Assembly: GCA_022360735.1 (NCBI GenBank)
Contig: JAKSCF010000334.1
Location: 1 to 15,434 of the forward strand
Source: Clostridia bacterium
GTDB taxonomy: Bacteria > Bacillota_A > Clostridia > Peptostreptococcales > JAAYPU01
Length of the DNA: 15,434 bases
Reading direction: 5' to 3'
The notes under the pieces were generated by a model. It was not told the origin of the DNA, did no database searches, and saw only the letters and a program-made list of their open reading frames with translations. Below are positions 7,636 to 13,831 of this stretch, one piece after another. Positions within the stretch are counted from its first letter, which is position 1. The number at the start of each line of letters is the position of its first letter. The position numbers were made by a program, and so were the translations under genes.

Positions 7636-7665
7636 GGCAGACAACGACTAAGTCCGCTGTCCGCC
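7636..7665 (-). repeat. Intercistronic hairpin between binding-protein and ATPase genes
   Basis: On the minus strand GGCGGACA and TGTCTGCC form an 8-bp GC-rich stem (one wobble) around a 14-nt loop that itself contains GAC/GTC. No T-run follows, so it is not a terminator. It lies in the 152-nt gap after the binding-protein gene, the longest internal gap of the operon. Such hairpins often protect the upstream message, giving more binding protein than membrane components; this role is inferred. Confidence 0.5.
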
Positions 7666-7724
7666 AATCTCTTTACCCACATTGGTATGTACAATCTTTG
7701 CTCTCTATGGTTTGCCGTTATCGA

Positions 7725-9053
7725 CTATTCTACATTTTGCAGTGAAAACGGGTCTTCCGGTATCAAAGTCTCAAGGAATGCAACTCCTCCGGCAGATACC
7801 CAGCTTTCAGGATAATATTTATCCCACATTTCTCCGGTCATTGAAAAGGTCTCGTACATGCCATATGCTGCCGGAACAAATGGATCACCATTTTTAGAGG
7901 TTAGCTGTGTCAACTCGTCCAATTTCGCCTTCTTCTCTTCTGTTTCTGTATTGAACAGTCTCTGAGCAAGCAGAACATTTTGTGGAATATCGTAACCATT
8001 TAAATAATGAATTGCATACTCAAGCGCAGTTACACCATAGTAAGGCGGATACTCAACACAGCTAAACGCTTTGCCTTCCAGCACATAATCTTTAAGGAAT
8101 GTAGAATCTGCATCTGCAGAGCAATATATTAGTCCTTCGATTCCCTGAACTTCTGCAACCGTAACAGCCTGCATTGTTCCCGAGTCAAAGGAGCAGATAA
8201 GTCCATCAAGGGTATTACCGGCTACAGTAAATATGTCTTGAGCAGCTTGATACGCTGTTTCAGCATCCCATTTTCCGTCAACAACTTGAACAATTCTTAT
8301 ATCCGGATAATCTTTCAGTACATGTCTTACACCGGCGGATCTTTGAATAGCAGGGGTAGATCCAATAGCACCGGTAATCTCAGCAATATTTCCTTTAGGT
8401 TCACCATTTTTCTCAGTCAGCCCTCGGACCATTTCAATACCCATTGCTACACCGGCTTTGAAATTATCCCCTTCAATGTTTGAAAGGTACATGCCTTCAC
8501 CGACTGTCGCATCAATGGCACGGTCAATGGTCATAAATGGAATTCCAAGCTCAGCACACATATCGGCAACAGGTGTCAGCGGTGCGGATTCATTTGGGCT
8601 AAACAGCAGAATGTCCGGCTGTTGTGCCAACAGAGACTGAATATCCTGTAATTGCTTTGCACTATCTGCACCAGAGTTGGCATAGATGAATTCGATACCA
8701 AATTGTTCGTTTAGGTATTCACCGCCGGCAACCATGGCATTAAAAAATGACGCTCTCCAGTCATTTGCCATATCTCCATTTGAGAAAGCAATTTTATACT
8801 TCTTTGCCGGAATAGCACCAACATACGGTACACCAGGAAGTTGCTCTTTTGTATAGGACGCAGGCGTAAGAGAAACGCCTCCTTCAAGCGCGTCTTCACG
8901 GTCAACAACCATTCTCGCCATACCCTCTGAACCTTGCCCCTGTTTTCCGGTATCGAGTGCTGCGTTGTCATCAGAAGCCTGACATCCTGTAAGAGCAGTA
9001 AGCACCAGCATAACCGCCATCACAATAGCCAAAATACTGCTTTTTCTTTTCAT
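7725..9053 (-). CDS. Sugar ABC transporter substrate-binding lipoprotein (CUT2/RbsB-like)
   Basis: A 442-residue extracellular binding protein. The N-terminus KRKSS, a hydrophobic stretch and the lipobox LTGC (Cys24) mark it as membrane-anchored lipoprotein. After a linker of about 60 residues the type-I periplasmic-binding fold begins at KYKIAFSNGDMANDWR (about 85-100) and continues with DIQSLLAQQPDILLFSPNESAPLTP and PFMTIDRAID, the usual ligand-binding and hinge landmarks of RbsB/LacI-core proteins. It is clearly longer than ordinary RbsB (about 300 residues), because of the linker and a C-terminal extension containing several aromatic residues. It is the first transporter gene in the operon, with a strong AGGAGG 8 nt before the ATG. 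The bound sugar is unknown. Confidence 0.9.
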   Translation of the reverse strand: MKRKSSILAIVMAVMLVLTALTGCQASDDNAALDTGKQGQGSEGMARMVVDREDALEGGVSLTPASYTKEQLPGVPYVGAIPAKKYKIAFSNGDMANDWRASFFNAMVAGGEYLNEQFGIEFIYANSGADSAKQLQDIQSLLAQQPDILLFSPNESAPLTPVADMCAELGIPFMTIDRAIDATVGEGMYLSNIEGDNFKAGVAMGIEMVRGLTEKNGEPKGNIAEITGAIGSTPAIQRSAGVRHVLKDYPDIRIVQVVDGKWDAETAYQAAQDIFTVAGNTLDGLICSFDSGTMQAVTVAEVQGIEGLIYCSADADSTFLKDYVLEGKAFSCVEYPPYYGVTALEYAIHYLNGYDIPQNVLLAQRLFNTETEEKKAKLDELTQLTSKNGDPFVPAAYGMYETFSMTGEMWDKYYPESWVSAGGVAFLETLIPEDPFSLQNVE

Positions 9054-9084
9054 TATTTCTTCCTCCTCTTATTGTTCTCTTTAA

Positions 9085-9513
9085 TTATTCAACAACCAAA
9101 CCTTTTTTTAGAATAATGTTTGCATATAATTTCATTTCAGTAGTTGCAATAACTGCAAACGCCTTCTTTGTTCGGTCATAGAAATCAAATCGTTCTTCAA
9201 ATTCGATCTTGGTATCCGGATTGTATTTGTTTACAATCTCTTTAAACTCATCCCAAATCTTAGTTTCCGCAGTATCTCCCTCAACTTTAGCCATTAATGT
9301 CACCGGTGCTTCTACACTTGGGTCAAGCGGAAAGAATTTAAGTATCGCATCCAGTATCTCAGGTACGTTATTACCATCTAGACGCACAAGCCTTTGTGCC
9401 AATGTTTCTGCAGCAAAGTTGCCATCAGCAATTACAATTTCATCTCCATGTCCCATTTCAGATAAAAGTTTTAGCAGTTCCGGAGTCAAAATCGACGGTA
9501 TTCCTTTTAACAT
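9085..9513 (-). CDS. fucU: FucU/RbsD-family sugar mutarotase
   Basis: A 142-residue cytoplasmic enzyme that interconverts alpha and beta anomers of a free sugar, supplying the form needed by the next enzyme. The FucU signature is complete at the N-terminus: MLKGI, LTPELLKLLSEMGHGDEIVIAD with His22 and Asp30, and at the C-terminus YANIILKKGL. The match to FucU is closer than to RbsD, in keeping with the FucI-like isomerase encoded two genes upstream. The substrate need not be fucose. It follows the cupin-like gene after a 101-nt gap in which I see no clear signal, and has a modest ribosome binding site (AAAGGA). Confidence 0.88.
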   Translation of the reverse strand: MLKGIPSILTPELLKLLSEMGHGDEIVIADGNFAAETLAQRLVRLDGNNVPEILDAILKFFPLDPSVEAPVTLMAKVEGDTAETKIWDEFKEIVNKYNPDTKIEFEERFDFYDRTKKAFAVIATTEMKLYANIILKKGLVVE

Positions 9514-9614
9514 AGCTTTTTCCTTTCCTGTTTACTGCTGTGCAAACTACGCACAATCCATAATCGTTTTCTCATAGAGTACAAAGCTTTCCGTTATTCT
9601 TAAAGGCCTACTAC

Positions 9615-10076
9615 TTAATATACTCCGCAAATTTTTTCCGGCAGCTGAACATGTATATCCCCCTGCTTCGGAGCTATAACTATTGCCGAATACCTATCAT
9701 CTTCAGCAACCGCTACCCAATGTCCTTTACGTTCAGCAACATTAATCATCACGCCGGCCGGAATCCTAACCATTTGTGCACTATCCATCAGTGGTTTATC
9801 GTTTTCATCCAGATCAACAAAGCACATAATAGCTGTTCCTTCAAAGAAGTAGAAGATTTCAGCATCCTCATGATATTCGAGCTTCTCATAAATAGGTGTA
9901 TGATGCCAAGATTGCAACAATCCTGCAACCATTTTATTGGTTTTAAAAGTCGTTTCTAACGGCCACACTGTCCACTCAAAAAAATCAAGTCTTTCAACGT
10001 CCTCCACCGTATCAGTAAAACAAACGTCAACCCCTTTTATAGTGACATCTTTTATGTCTTGAATCTTCACATCCAT
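9615..10076 (-). CDS. Cupin-like protein of unknown function
   Basis: A 153-residue soluble protein that looks like a single-domain cupin beta-barrel. A first motif region, HHTPIYEKLEYHEDAEIFYFFEG, has His/Glu residues placed as possible metal ligands; the second motif region, VRIPAGVMINV...GHWVAV, is the typical PxG turn plus a late His. Similar cupins include ureidoglycolate lyase (AllA) and sugar isomerases/epimerases, but I do not recognise the exact subfamily. The start at 10076 has AGGAGG at a 7-nt spacing; an upstream ATG at 10121 lacks one. Position between the isomerase and mutarotase genes suggests it acts on the free sugar or ketose, for example as an extra isomerase or epimerase. 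Confidence 0.7.
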   Translation of the reverse strand: MDVKIQDIKDVTIKGVDVCFTDTVEDVERLDFFEWTVWPLETTFKTNKMVAGLLQSWHHTPIYEKLEYHEDAEIFYFFEGTAIMCFVDLDENDKPLMDSAQMVRIPAGVMINVAERKGHWVAVAEDDRYSAIVIAPKQGDIHVQLPEKICGVY

Positions 10077-10182
10077 AAACAATCCTCCTATTTTAGTTAT
10101 TACTTTATTTTTTAAAACCAAAAGTACATATCTTGCACTAAATGGCTTTTAAGCTACAACAAACTCACCTGATTTTGCAAAA

Positions 10183-11562
10183 CTAACTTCTTTCTATTAA
10201 TGCATTCATTTTTTTATACTTACAAAACATCTCCAGTTCTTCCAGTAAATCTGCATAAACCAGTGCATAGTGGTGGCTTCCTAGATTTTGCGCGAATTGA
10301 TCAAAGTCAGCATCCAGCTCTGTTTCTGTAAAAGTGTATTGTGGTGCACCAAATTCCGAAGTTTTCCCAATATCCCCAAGAGCATTTCCGGCAACCGCGT
10401 GCAGCGTATAACCGCCTTCGGCTTCTTTCAGAATCCTTGCTGCTGTCAATCTTCCGGCTTTAAGGTGATTCTTATTTGTAATATAGTCTCCAAAAGTATC
10501 CCCTAAGCCCCCGCTTTCACTTTTAGGCAGATCACAAATAATTTTGCCGTTAATACACATCCCTGCAGGTGCAAATCCGCAAGCTGCCCACAGCACTCTT
10601 GTCCCAGTCAATTCATGGGTATCGGCGTACGTGGTCAATTCTCCACCTGATAGATAATGCATGATTAATTGTGTCAGGGTAAGGGGAATGTCTGCCTCAC
10701 AAGATGCAACTACCCGGTTACCAATCACAGACAGCGGAACACAAGCAGACAGGCCAAGTTCCTGACTTAAAGCAAAGTGACATTTGAGTGTAACTGCTTG
10801 TGCATTAAACGCTTTCACAATATTTTTGATTGCTGCATACATTCGTACAATTCGCTCAAGTTTCTCGTCAAGCGGATTATCCAGCAGGGCTTCAACCTCT
10901 GCTTTTGCAGTTTTATACGCATCACTTCCAGTATCAATACTGTCCATGCTGTTAATCAACGTATAGCTATCCAGCTCTATTAAATCCGGCCCAAACATGC
11001 TTCGCATTTTTGTAAGATCTATATCACCAAGGGTCATACCGCCGAACTGATACCCAACCGAAACGATCCTAGCGTCTTTCAACATGGATGCGGCTCTTCC
11101 CACATTGGCAACTTTCCAAATTTGTTCCTTGATTTCTTCATCTTTTCCAATGCCTGGTGAATAGTAGATGTATTTATGGAAAACGCCCAGTTCACGGAGT
11201 GTTCCTTTTGCTACTCCGGCACCTGCAGACGATCCTAGATTTACACGTTCTCCTTCGTGAATAAAATTGCTAAAACCCCATACAATTACTGGAAGACCAA
11301 AGAAATTCTTGGCTGCTCTCACCAAAGTAACCGGCTCAAACCATGTTGGGACAACAAGAATACAAATATCATAATCAACCGCATTATATTTCTTTGCGAC
11401 TATATCTGCATCCACATCCGTAACGACACTTTGTGTCATCGTTATGCCAACATCTGTACTAACAATCAACTCTTTAGCAGAATTGATCAACGGATCTACT
11501 AAATGATCTGGATAACCTTCCCTAAACTTAAACGGGATAACTAATGCTTTCGGTTTTCTCAT
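10183..11562 (-). CDS. L-fucose/L-arabinose isomerase family protein
   Basis: A 459-residue cytoplasmic protein of the FucI/AraA-like group (COG2407-type). The N-terminal half is a Rossmann-like region (DYDICILVVPTWFEP, PVIVWGFSNF, RIVSVGYQFGGMT). The C-terminal half holds FALSQELGLSACVPLS, SCEADIPLTLTQLIMHYLSGG and GTRVLWAACGFAPAGMC. CEADI carries acidic residues where the family binds its divalent metal. It is shorter than true FucI (about 590) and somewhat shorter than AraA (about 500), so the substrate may differ. The role is probably aldose-ketose isomerisation of the imported sugar; the adjacent mutarotase fits. GGAG lies 8 nt before the ATG, and 23 nt separate it from the epimerase gene. 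Confidence 0.8.
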   Translation of the reverse strand: MRKPKALVIPFKFREGYPDHLVDPLINSAKELIVSTDVGITMTQSVVTDVDADIVAKKYNAVDYDICILVVPTWFEPVTLVRAAKNFFGLPVIVWGFSNFIHEGERVNLGSSAGAGVAKGTLRELGVFHKYIYYSPGIGKDEEIKEQIWKVANVGRAASMLKDARIVSVGYQFGGMTLGDIDLTKMRSMFGPDLIELDSYTLINSMDSIDTGSDAYKTAKAEVEALLDNPLDEKLERIVRMYAAIKNIVKAFNAQAVTLKCHFALSQELGLSACVPLSVIGNRVVASCEADIPLTLTQLIMHYLSGGELTTYADTHELTGTRVLWAACGFAPAGMCINGKIICDLPKSESGGLGDTFGDYITNKNHLKAGRLTAARILKEAEGGYTLHAVAGNALGDIGKTSEFGAPQYTFTETELDADFDQFAQNLGSHHYALVYADLLEELEMFCKYKKMNALIERS

Positions 11563-11585
11563 GTGTTTTTCTCCTTTTCATTTTG

Positions 11586-12386
11586 TTATAACAGAGATTT
11601 TAAAAATTCTGCAGCCTTTGGCAGTTCTTCATTTGGATTACCCAGTACCGCACACTCAAGATTCATAAATCCGTTAAATTCTACTTCTTTTAGAACATTC
11701 ATTGATGCAGTCCAGTCAATCGTCCCCTTGCCGGGCAGTAGTCTGTTGTTATCACCCAGATGAACATGTTTAATATATGGACCCGCATTTCGTAAAGCTT
11801 TTTGAATGTTGGATTCCTCTATGGATAAGTGAAAAAAATCAGGCAGGAGTCCTACATTAGATAAATCTGTCTTTTTAATCATTTCCAAACAATCCTGTAA
11901 CGTGGTCAAATATTTTGTTTCATACCGATTAACCGGTTCAAGCAGGATGAGTGCACTGCTTCCTTCTGCAATGCTGCCCAGCTCATTAAGAACTGCTAAG
12001 AAACCCTTTTCTTCTTCTTTGCTCATCTTTTTATAAGGTTCAAAGAGTGGGAGAGGATCTTGTGGTCCTAAATCAAACTCCATCTCGGTAATCGCACCAA
12101 TTTTCTTACACACTTCAATGGCATCACTATACATTTTAATCGCTTTCGCTTTAATTTCAGTATTTTGATCCATTAGATGTCCATATACATCATCCATGAA
12201 AACAAACTCACACGGCCTTACTCCTGTTTTGAATTCAAGCTGCATCAGTTCATCCATTTTCAATTCATTCCATTGGCTGTATTCCTCAAATACCGAAATA
12301 CCATCATAGCCCCATTTTTTCAATTTTTCTGCTTTTTCCACCAGTGTTTTTCCCGGTACCATCAAGCTCGTACATGCAAGTTTCAT
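11586..12386 (-). CDS. Sugar epimerase/isomerase of the xylose isomerase-like TIM barrel family (D-tagatose 3-epimerase-like)
   Basis: A 266-residue TIM barrel and first full gene of the minus-strand operon. Four putative metal ligands line up with those of D-tagatose/D-psicose 3-epimerases: Glu150 in LLEPVNRYET, Asp183 in LLPDFFH, His209 in HVHLGDNNR and Glu244 in NLECAVLG. The spacing is almost the same as in the Pseudomonas enzyme (152/185/211/246). Enzymes of this group epimerise free ketoses at C3, though some members act as isomerases, so the exact reaction is open. It has an excellent ribosome binding site (AAAGGAGG, 6 nt from the ATG). The leader upstream is about 200 nt and contains a LacI-type operator and a possible leader peptide. 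Confidence 0.85.
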   Translation of the reverse strand: MKLACTSLMVPGKTLVEKAEKLKKWGYDGISVFEEYSQWNELKMDELMQLEFKTGVRPCEFVFMDDVYGHLMDQNTEIKAKAIKMYSDAIEVCKKIGAITEMEFDLGPQDPLPLFEPYKKMSKEEEKGFLAVLNELGSIAEGSSALILLEPVNRYETKYLTTLQDCLEMIKKTDLSNVGLLPDFFHLSIEESNIQKALRNAGPYIKHVHLGDNNRLLPGKGTIDWTASMNVLKEVEFNGFMNLECAVLGNPNEELPKAAEFLKSLL

Positions 12387-12398
12387 TTTGACCCTCCT

Positions 12399-12494
12399 TT
12401 AATAACCCAATATTTTATAGTTTTTGAAAGACTGCCCCCGTAACAATATTTCAAAGAACAACTTCAACATAAGAAACAACAACATACCCACCAT
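12399..12494 (-). CDS. Possible 31-residue leader peptide upstream of the epimerase gene
   Basis: A short open frame lies in the operon leader, starting ATG-GTG-GGT-ATG and rich in Leu and Phe in its first 18 residues. Its TAA is the start of the TAAAGGAGG that forms the epimerase's ribosome binding site. The stop is thus 12 nt from the next ATG, ideal for translational coupling. Against it: the upstream ribosome binding site (CGGAAA) is weak, and a T/G-rich leader can give a leucine-rich frame by chance. Confidence 0.25.
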   Translation of the reverse strand: MVGMLLFLMLKLFFEILLRGQSFKNYKILGY

Positions 12495-12516
12495 TTTCCG
12501 ATTAATATGTGCGAAT

Positions 12517-12530
12517 TTACAACGATGTAA
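12517..12530. promoter_or_regulatory. LacI-type operator O-a (in leader of minus operon)
   Basis: TTACAACGATGTAA, a 14-bp near-perfect palindrome with central CG as in many LacI/GalR-family sites. It lies about 60-72 nt downstream of the predicted minus-strand start site. Its centre is 63 bp from O-b, six turns of the helix, so the two sites face the same side. Confidence 0.8.
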
Positions 12531-12579
12531 TTTTAATGTAAAAATTTTTATGCCAACAATTTGTTTGTATTAATAGGTA

Positions 12580-12593
12580 TTACAACGATGTAA
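12580..12593. promoter_or_regulatory. LacI-type operator O-b (on the start site of the minus operon)
   Basis: An identical 14-mer, TTACAACGATGTAA. It begins 3 bp downstream of the minus-strand -10 box and covers the predicted start site near 12589, where bound repressor would block RNA polymerase. Confidence 0.85.
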
Positions 12594-12595
12594 TT

Positions 12596-12625
12596 ATTAT
12601 AATTCACACTTATTCGCTTTGTCAA
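12596..12625 (-). promoter_or_regulatory. Promoter of the sugar operon (minus strand)
   Basis: TTGACA (12620-12625) and TATAAT (12596-12601) are both perfect sigma-A hexamers on the minus strand with an 18-nt spacer. The predicted start is near 12589, giving a leader of about 203 nt. Operator O-b overlaps the start, O-a lies in the leader and O-c about 100 bp upstream. Confidence 0.8.
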
Positions 12626-12682
12626 CTAGCAATTTTCGGAATTATCTTAATAATATGAAGATGTTTTATCATTTTTACCTAA

Positions 12683-12696
12683 TTACATCGTTGTAA
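12683..12696. promoter_or_regulatory. LacI-type operator O-c (between the two promoters)
   Basis: TTACATCGTTGTAA, the exact reverse complement of O-a and O-b. It lies 61 bp from O-d and 103 bp from O-b (centre to centre), between the divergent promoters, so it could serve both through looping. Confidence 0.8.
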
Positions 12697-12742
12697 TTTT
12701 CTTTTTCTTTTATTTTTACTTATTTTAATTCAAAATTATATA

Positions 12743-12772
12743 TTGACAATGTTGTAAAATATCTTCTATAAT
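12743..12772 (+). promoter_or_regulatory. Promoter of the LacI-family regulator and kinase (plus strand)
   Basis: TTGACA (12743-12748) and TATAAT (12767-12772) are perfect hexamers with an 18-nt spacer. The start is expected near 12779, about 25 nt before the GTG of the regulator gene. Confidence 0.8.
12744..12757. promoter_or_regulatory. Degenerate LacI-type operator O-d over the regulator's -35
   Basis: TGACAATGTTGTAA matches O-c at 11 of 14 positions, with one half-site (TTGTAA) intact. It overlaps the -35 hexamer of the regulator gene. It suggests weak autorepression; the overlap with TTGACA explains part of its divergence. Confidence 0.5.
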
Positions 12773-12803
12773 CATTATATACTTTAACTAAGGAGGCCAT
12801 ATC

Positions 12804-13820
12804 GTGAAAATTACAATTAAGTCTATCGCAGAGGAGCTTGGCATTTCATTTTCTACAGTTTCAAAGGCTTTAAACGATAGCCCCCTAATAAAAGATGAAA
12901 CAAAGCATCTCGTCCTTGAAAAAGCAAAAGAATTGAACTACAAACCCAATTATTTTGCAAAAGGCCTTAGAAATATGCATACAAAGACAATAGGCATCAT
13001 ATTAAACGACCTTGAAAACCCCGCAAATATGAATATGATAAGAAAAATCTCTGTTGATATGGCCAAGTACGACTATACTACTCTAATTTGTGATTCTCAG
13101 TTTGATACTGATCTTGAAACAAAAAACATTAAGACAGTTATTTCACGAATGCCCGACAGTGTAATTATTTCACCAATTAATTCTGATTCAAACAGCATAT
13201 CCCTCTTAAACCAGCTGTTCGACAGAACAATCATTCTTGATACAATCAACGATAATATCAACACCAACTATATTTTTATTAATCACGAAAGAGCCGGCTA
13301 TCTTAGTGCAAACTTCTTAATCGGTAAAGGCCATAAAACAAATTTGATAATGACCGGACCTAAAGGGTTCTCTGGCAGTAATTTGTTTGTCAAAGGTATT
13401 AAACAAGCTTATAGCGAGCAGGGTCTTGAATTAGATGAAAAATATATTCTTTATTCAAAACCTTCACACAACGATGCTTATAAACTATTGATGGAAAGTT
13501 ATCATAAACTATATGAAGATGAATCAACACGTTTCACAGGATTAATGGCTTTTTGCGATACTATGGCGTTTGGCGTTTATTCAGCTGCGAAAAAGCTAAA
13601 CTTGAAAATTCCAGATGATCTAAGTGTGGTTGGATATGACGATAGTCCTGTAGACACTTTTGCTTATCCGCCCCTTACCACCATACATATGCCAAAAGAG
13701 CGAGTAGCCTCTCTATGTTCAGATCTTCTTGTATCTAAGTTGGTGAATAATGATAGTAAGTTAATAGCAGTTTCGCTCGAACCACATTTGGTTGAGCGAG
13801 AGTCTGTAAAAAACATTTAA
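12804..13820 (+). CDS. LacI-family transcriptional regulator
   Basis: A 338-residue repressor. The helix-turn-helix is at about 4-24 (TIKSIAEELGISFSTVSKAL), followed by the hinge NYFAKGLR with the leucine that inserts at the centre of LacI-type operators. The rest is the ligand-binding core: KTIGIILNDLENP, DSVIISPIN, TGLMAFCDTMAFGVYSAAKKL, DDLSVVGYDDSP and the family's late PPLTTIHMPKE. The start is GTG with AAGGAGG 7 nt upstream; no better ATG exists and the HTH begins at residue 4. It is divergent from the sugar operon and surrounded by repeats of a central-CG palindrome, the expected target of this family, so it is almost certainly their repressor. The inducer is probably the substrate or a sugar phosphate of the pathway. 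Confidence 0.93.
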   Translation: MKITIKSIAEELGISFSTVSKALNDSPLIKDETKHLVLEKAKELNYKPNYFAKGLRNMHTKTIGIILNDLENPANMNMIRKISVDMAKYDYTTLICDSQFDTDLETKNIKTVISRMPDSVIISPINSDSNSISLLNQLFDRTIILDTINDNINTNYIFINHERAGYLSANFLIGKGHKTNLIMTGPKGFSGSNLFVKGIKQAYSEQGLELDEKYILYSKPSHNDAYKLLMESYHKLYEDESTRFTGLMAFCDTMAFGVYSAAKKLNLKIPDDLSVVGYDDSPVDTFAYPPLTTIHMPKERVASLCSDLLVSKLVNNDSKLIAVSLEPHLVERESVKNI

Positions 13821-13831
13821 GGAGTGTTTAT

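Noticed and set aside
7627..7897. Plus-strand open frames opposite the binding-protein end
   Set aside because: No ribosome binding site or family features; they are antisense to a clear gene.
8711..8971. 86-codon minus-strand frame inside the binding-protein gene
   Set aside because: It is an out-of-frame shadow of a well-supported lipoprotein gene, with no features of its own.
12387..12516. Riboswitch in the operon leader
   Set aside because: No recognisable aptamer or terminator/antiterminator pair could be drawn; the leader is mostly unstructured T/G-rich sequence.
12387..12803. CcpA cre site in the control region
   Set aside because: No stretch matches the cre consensus well; the central-CG palindromes fit the local LacI protein better.
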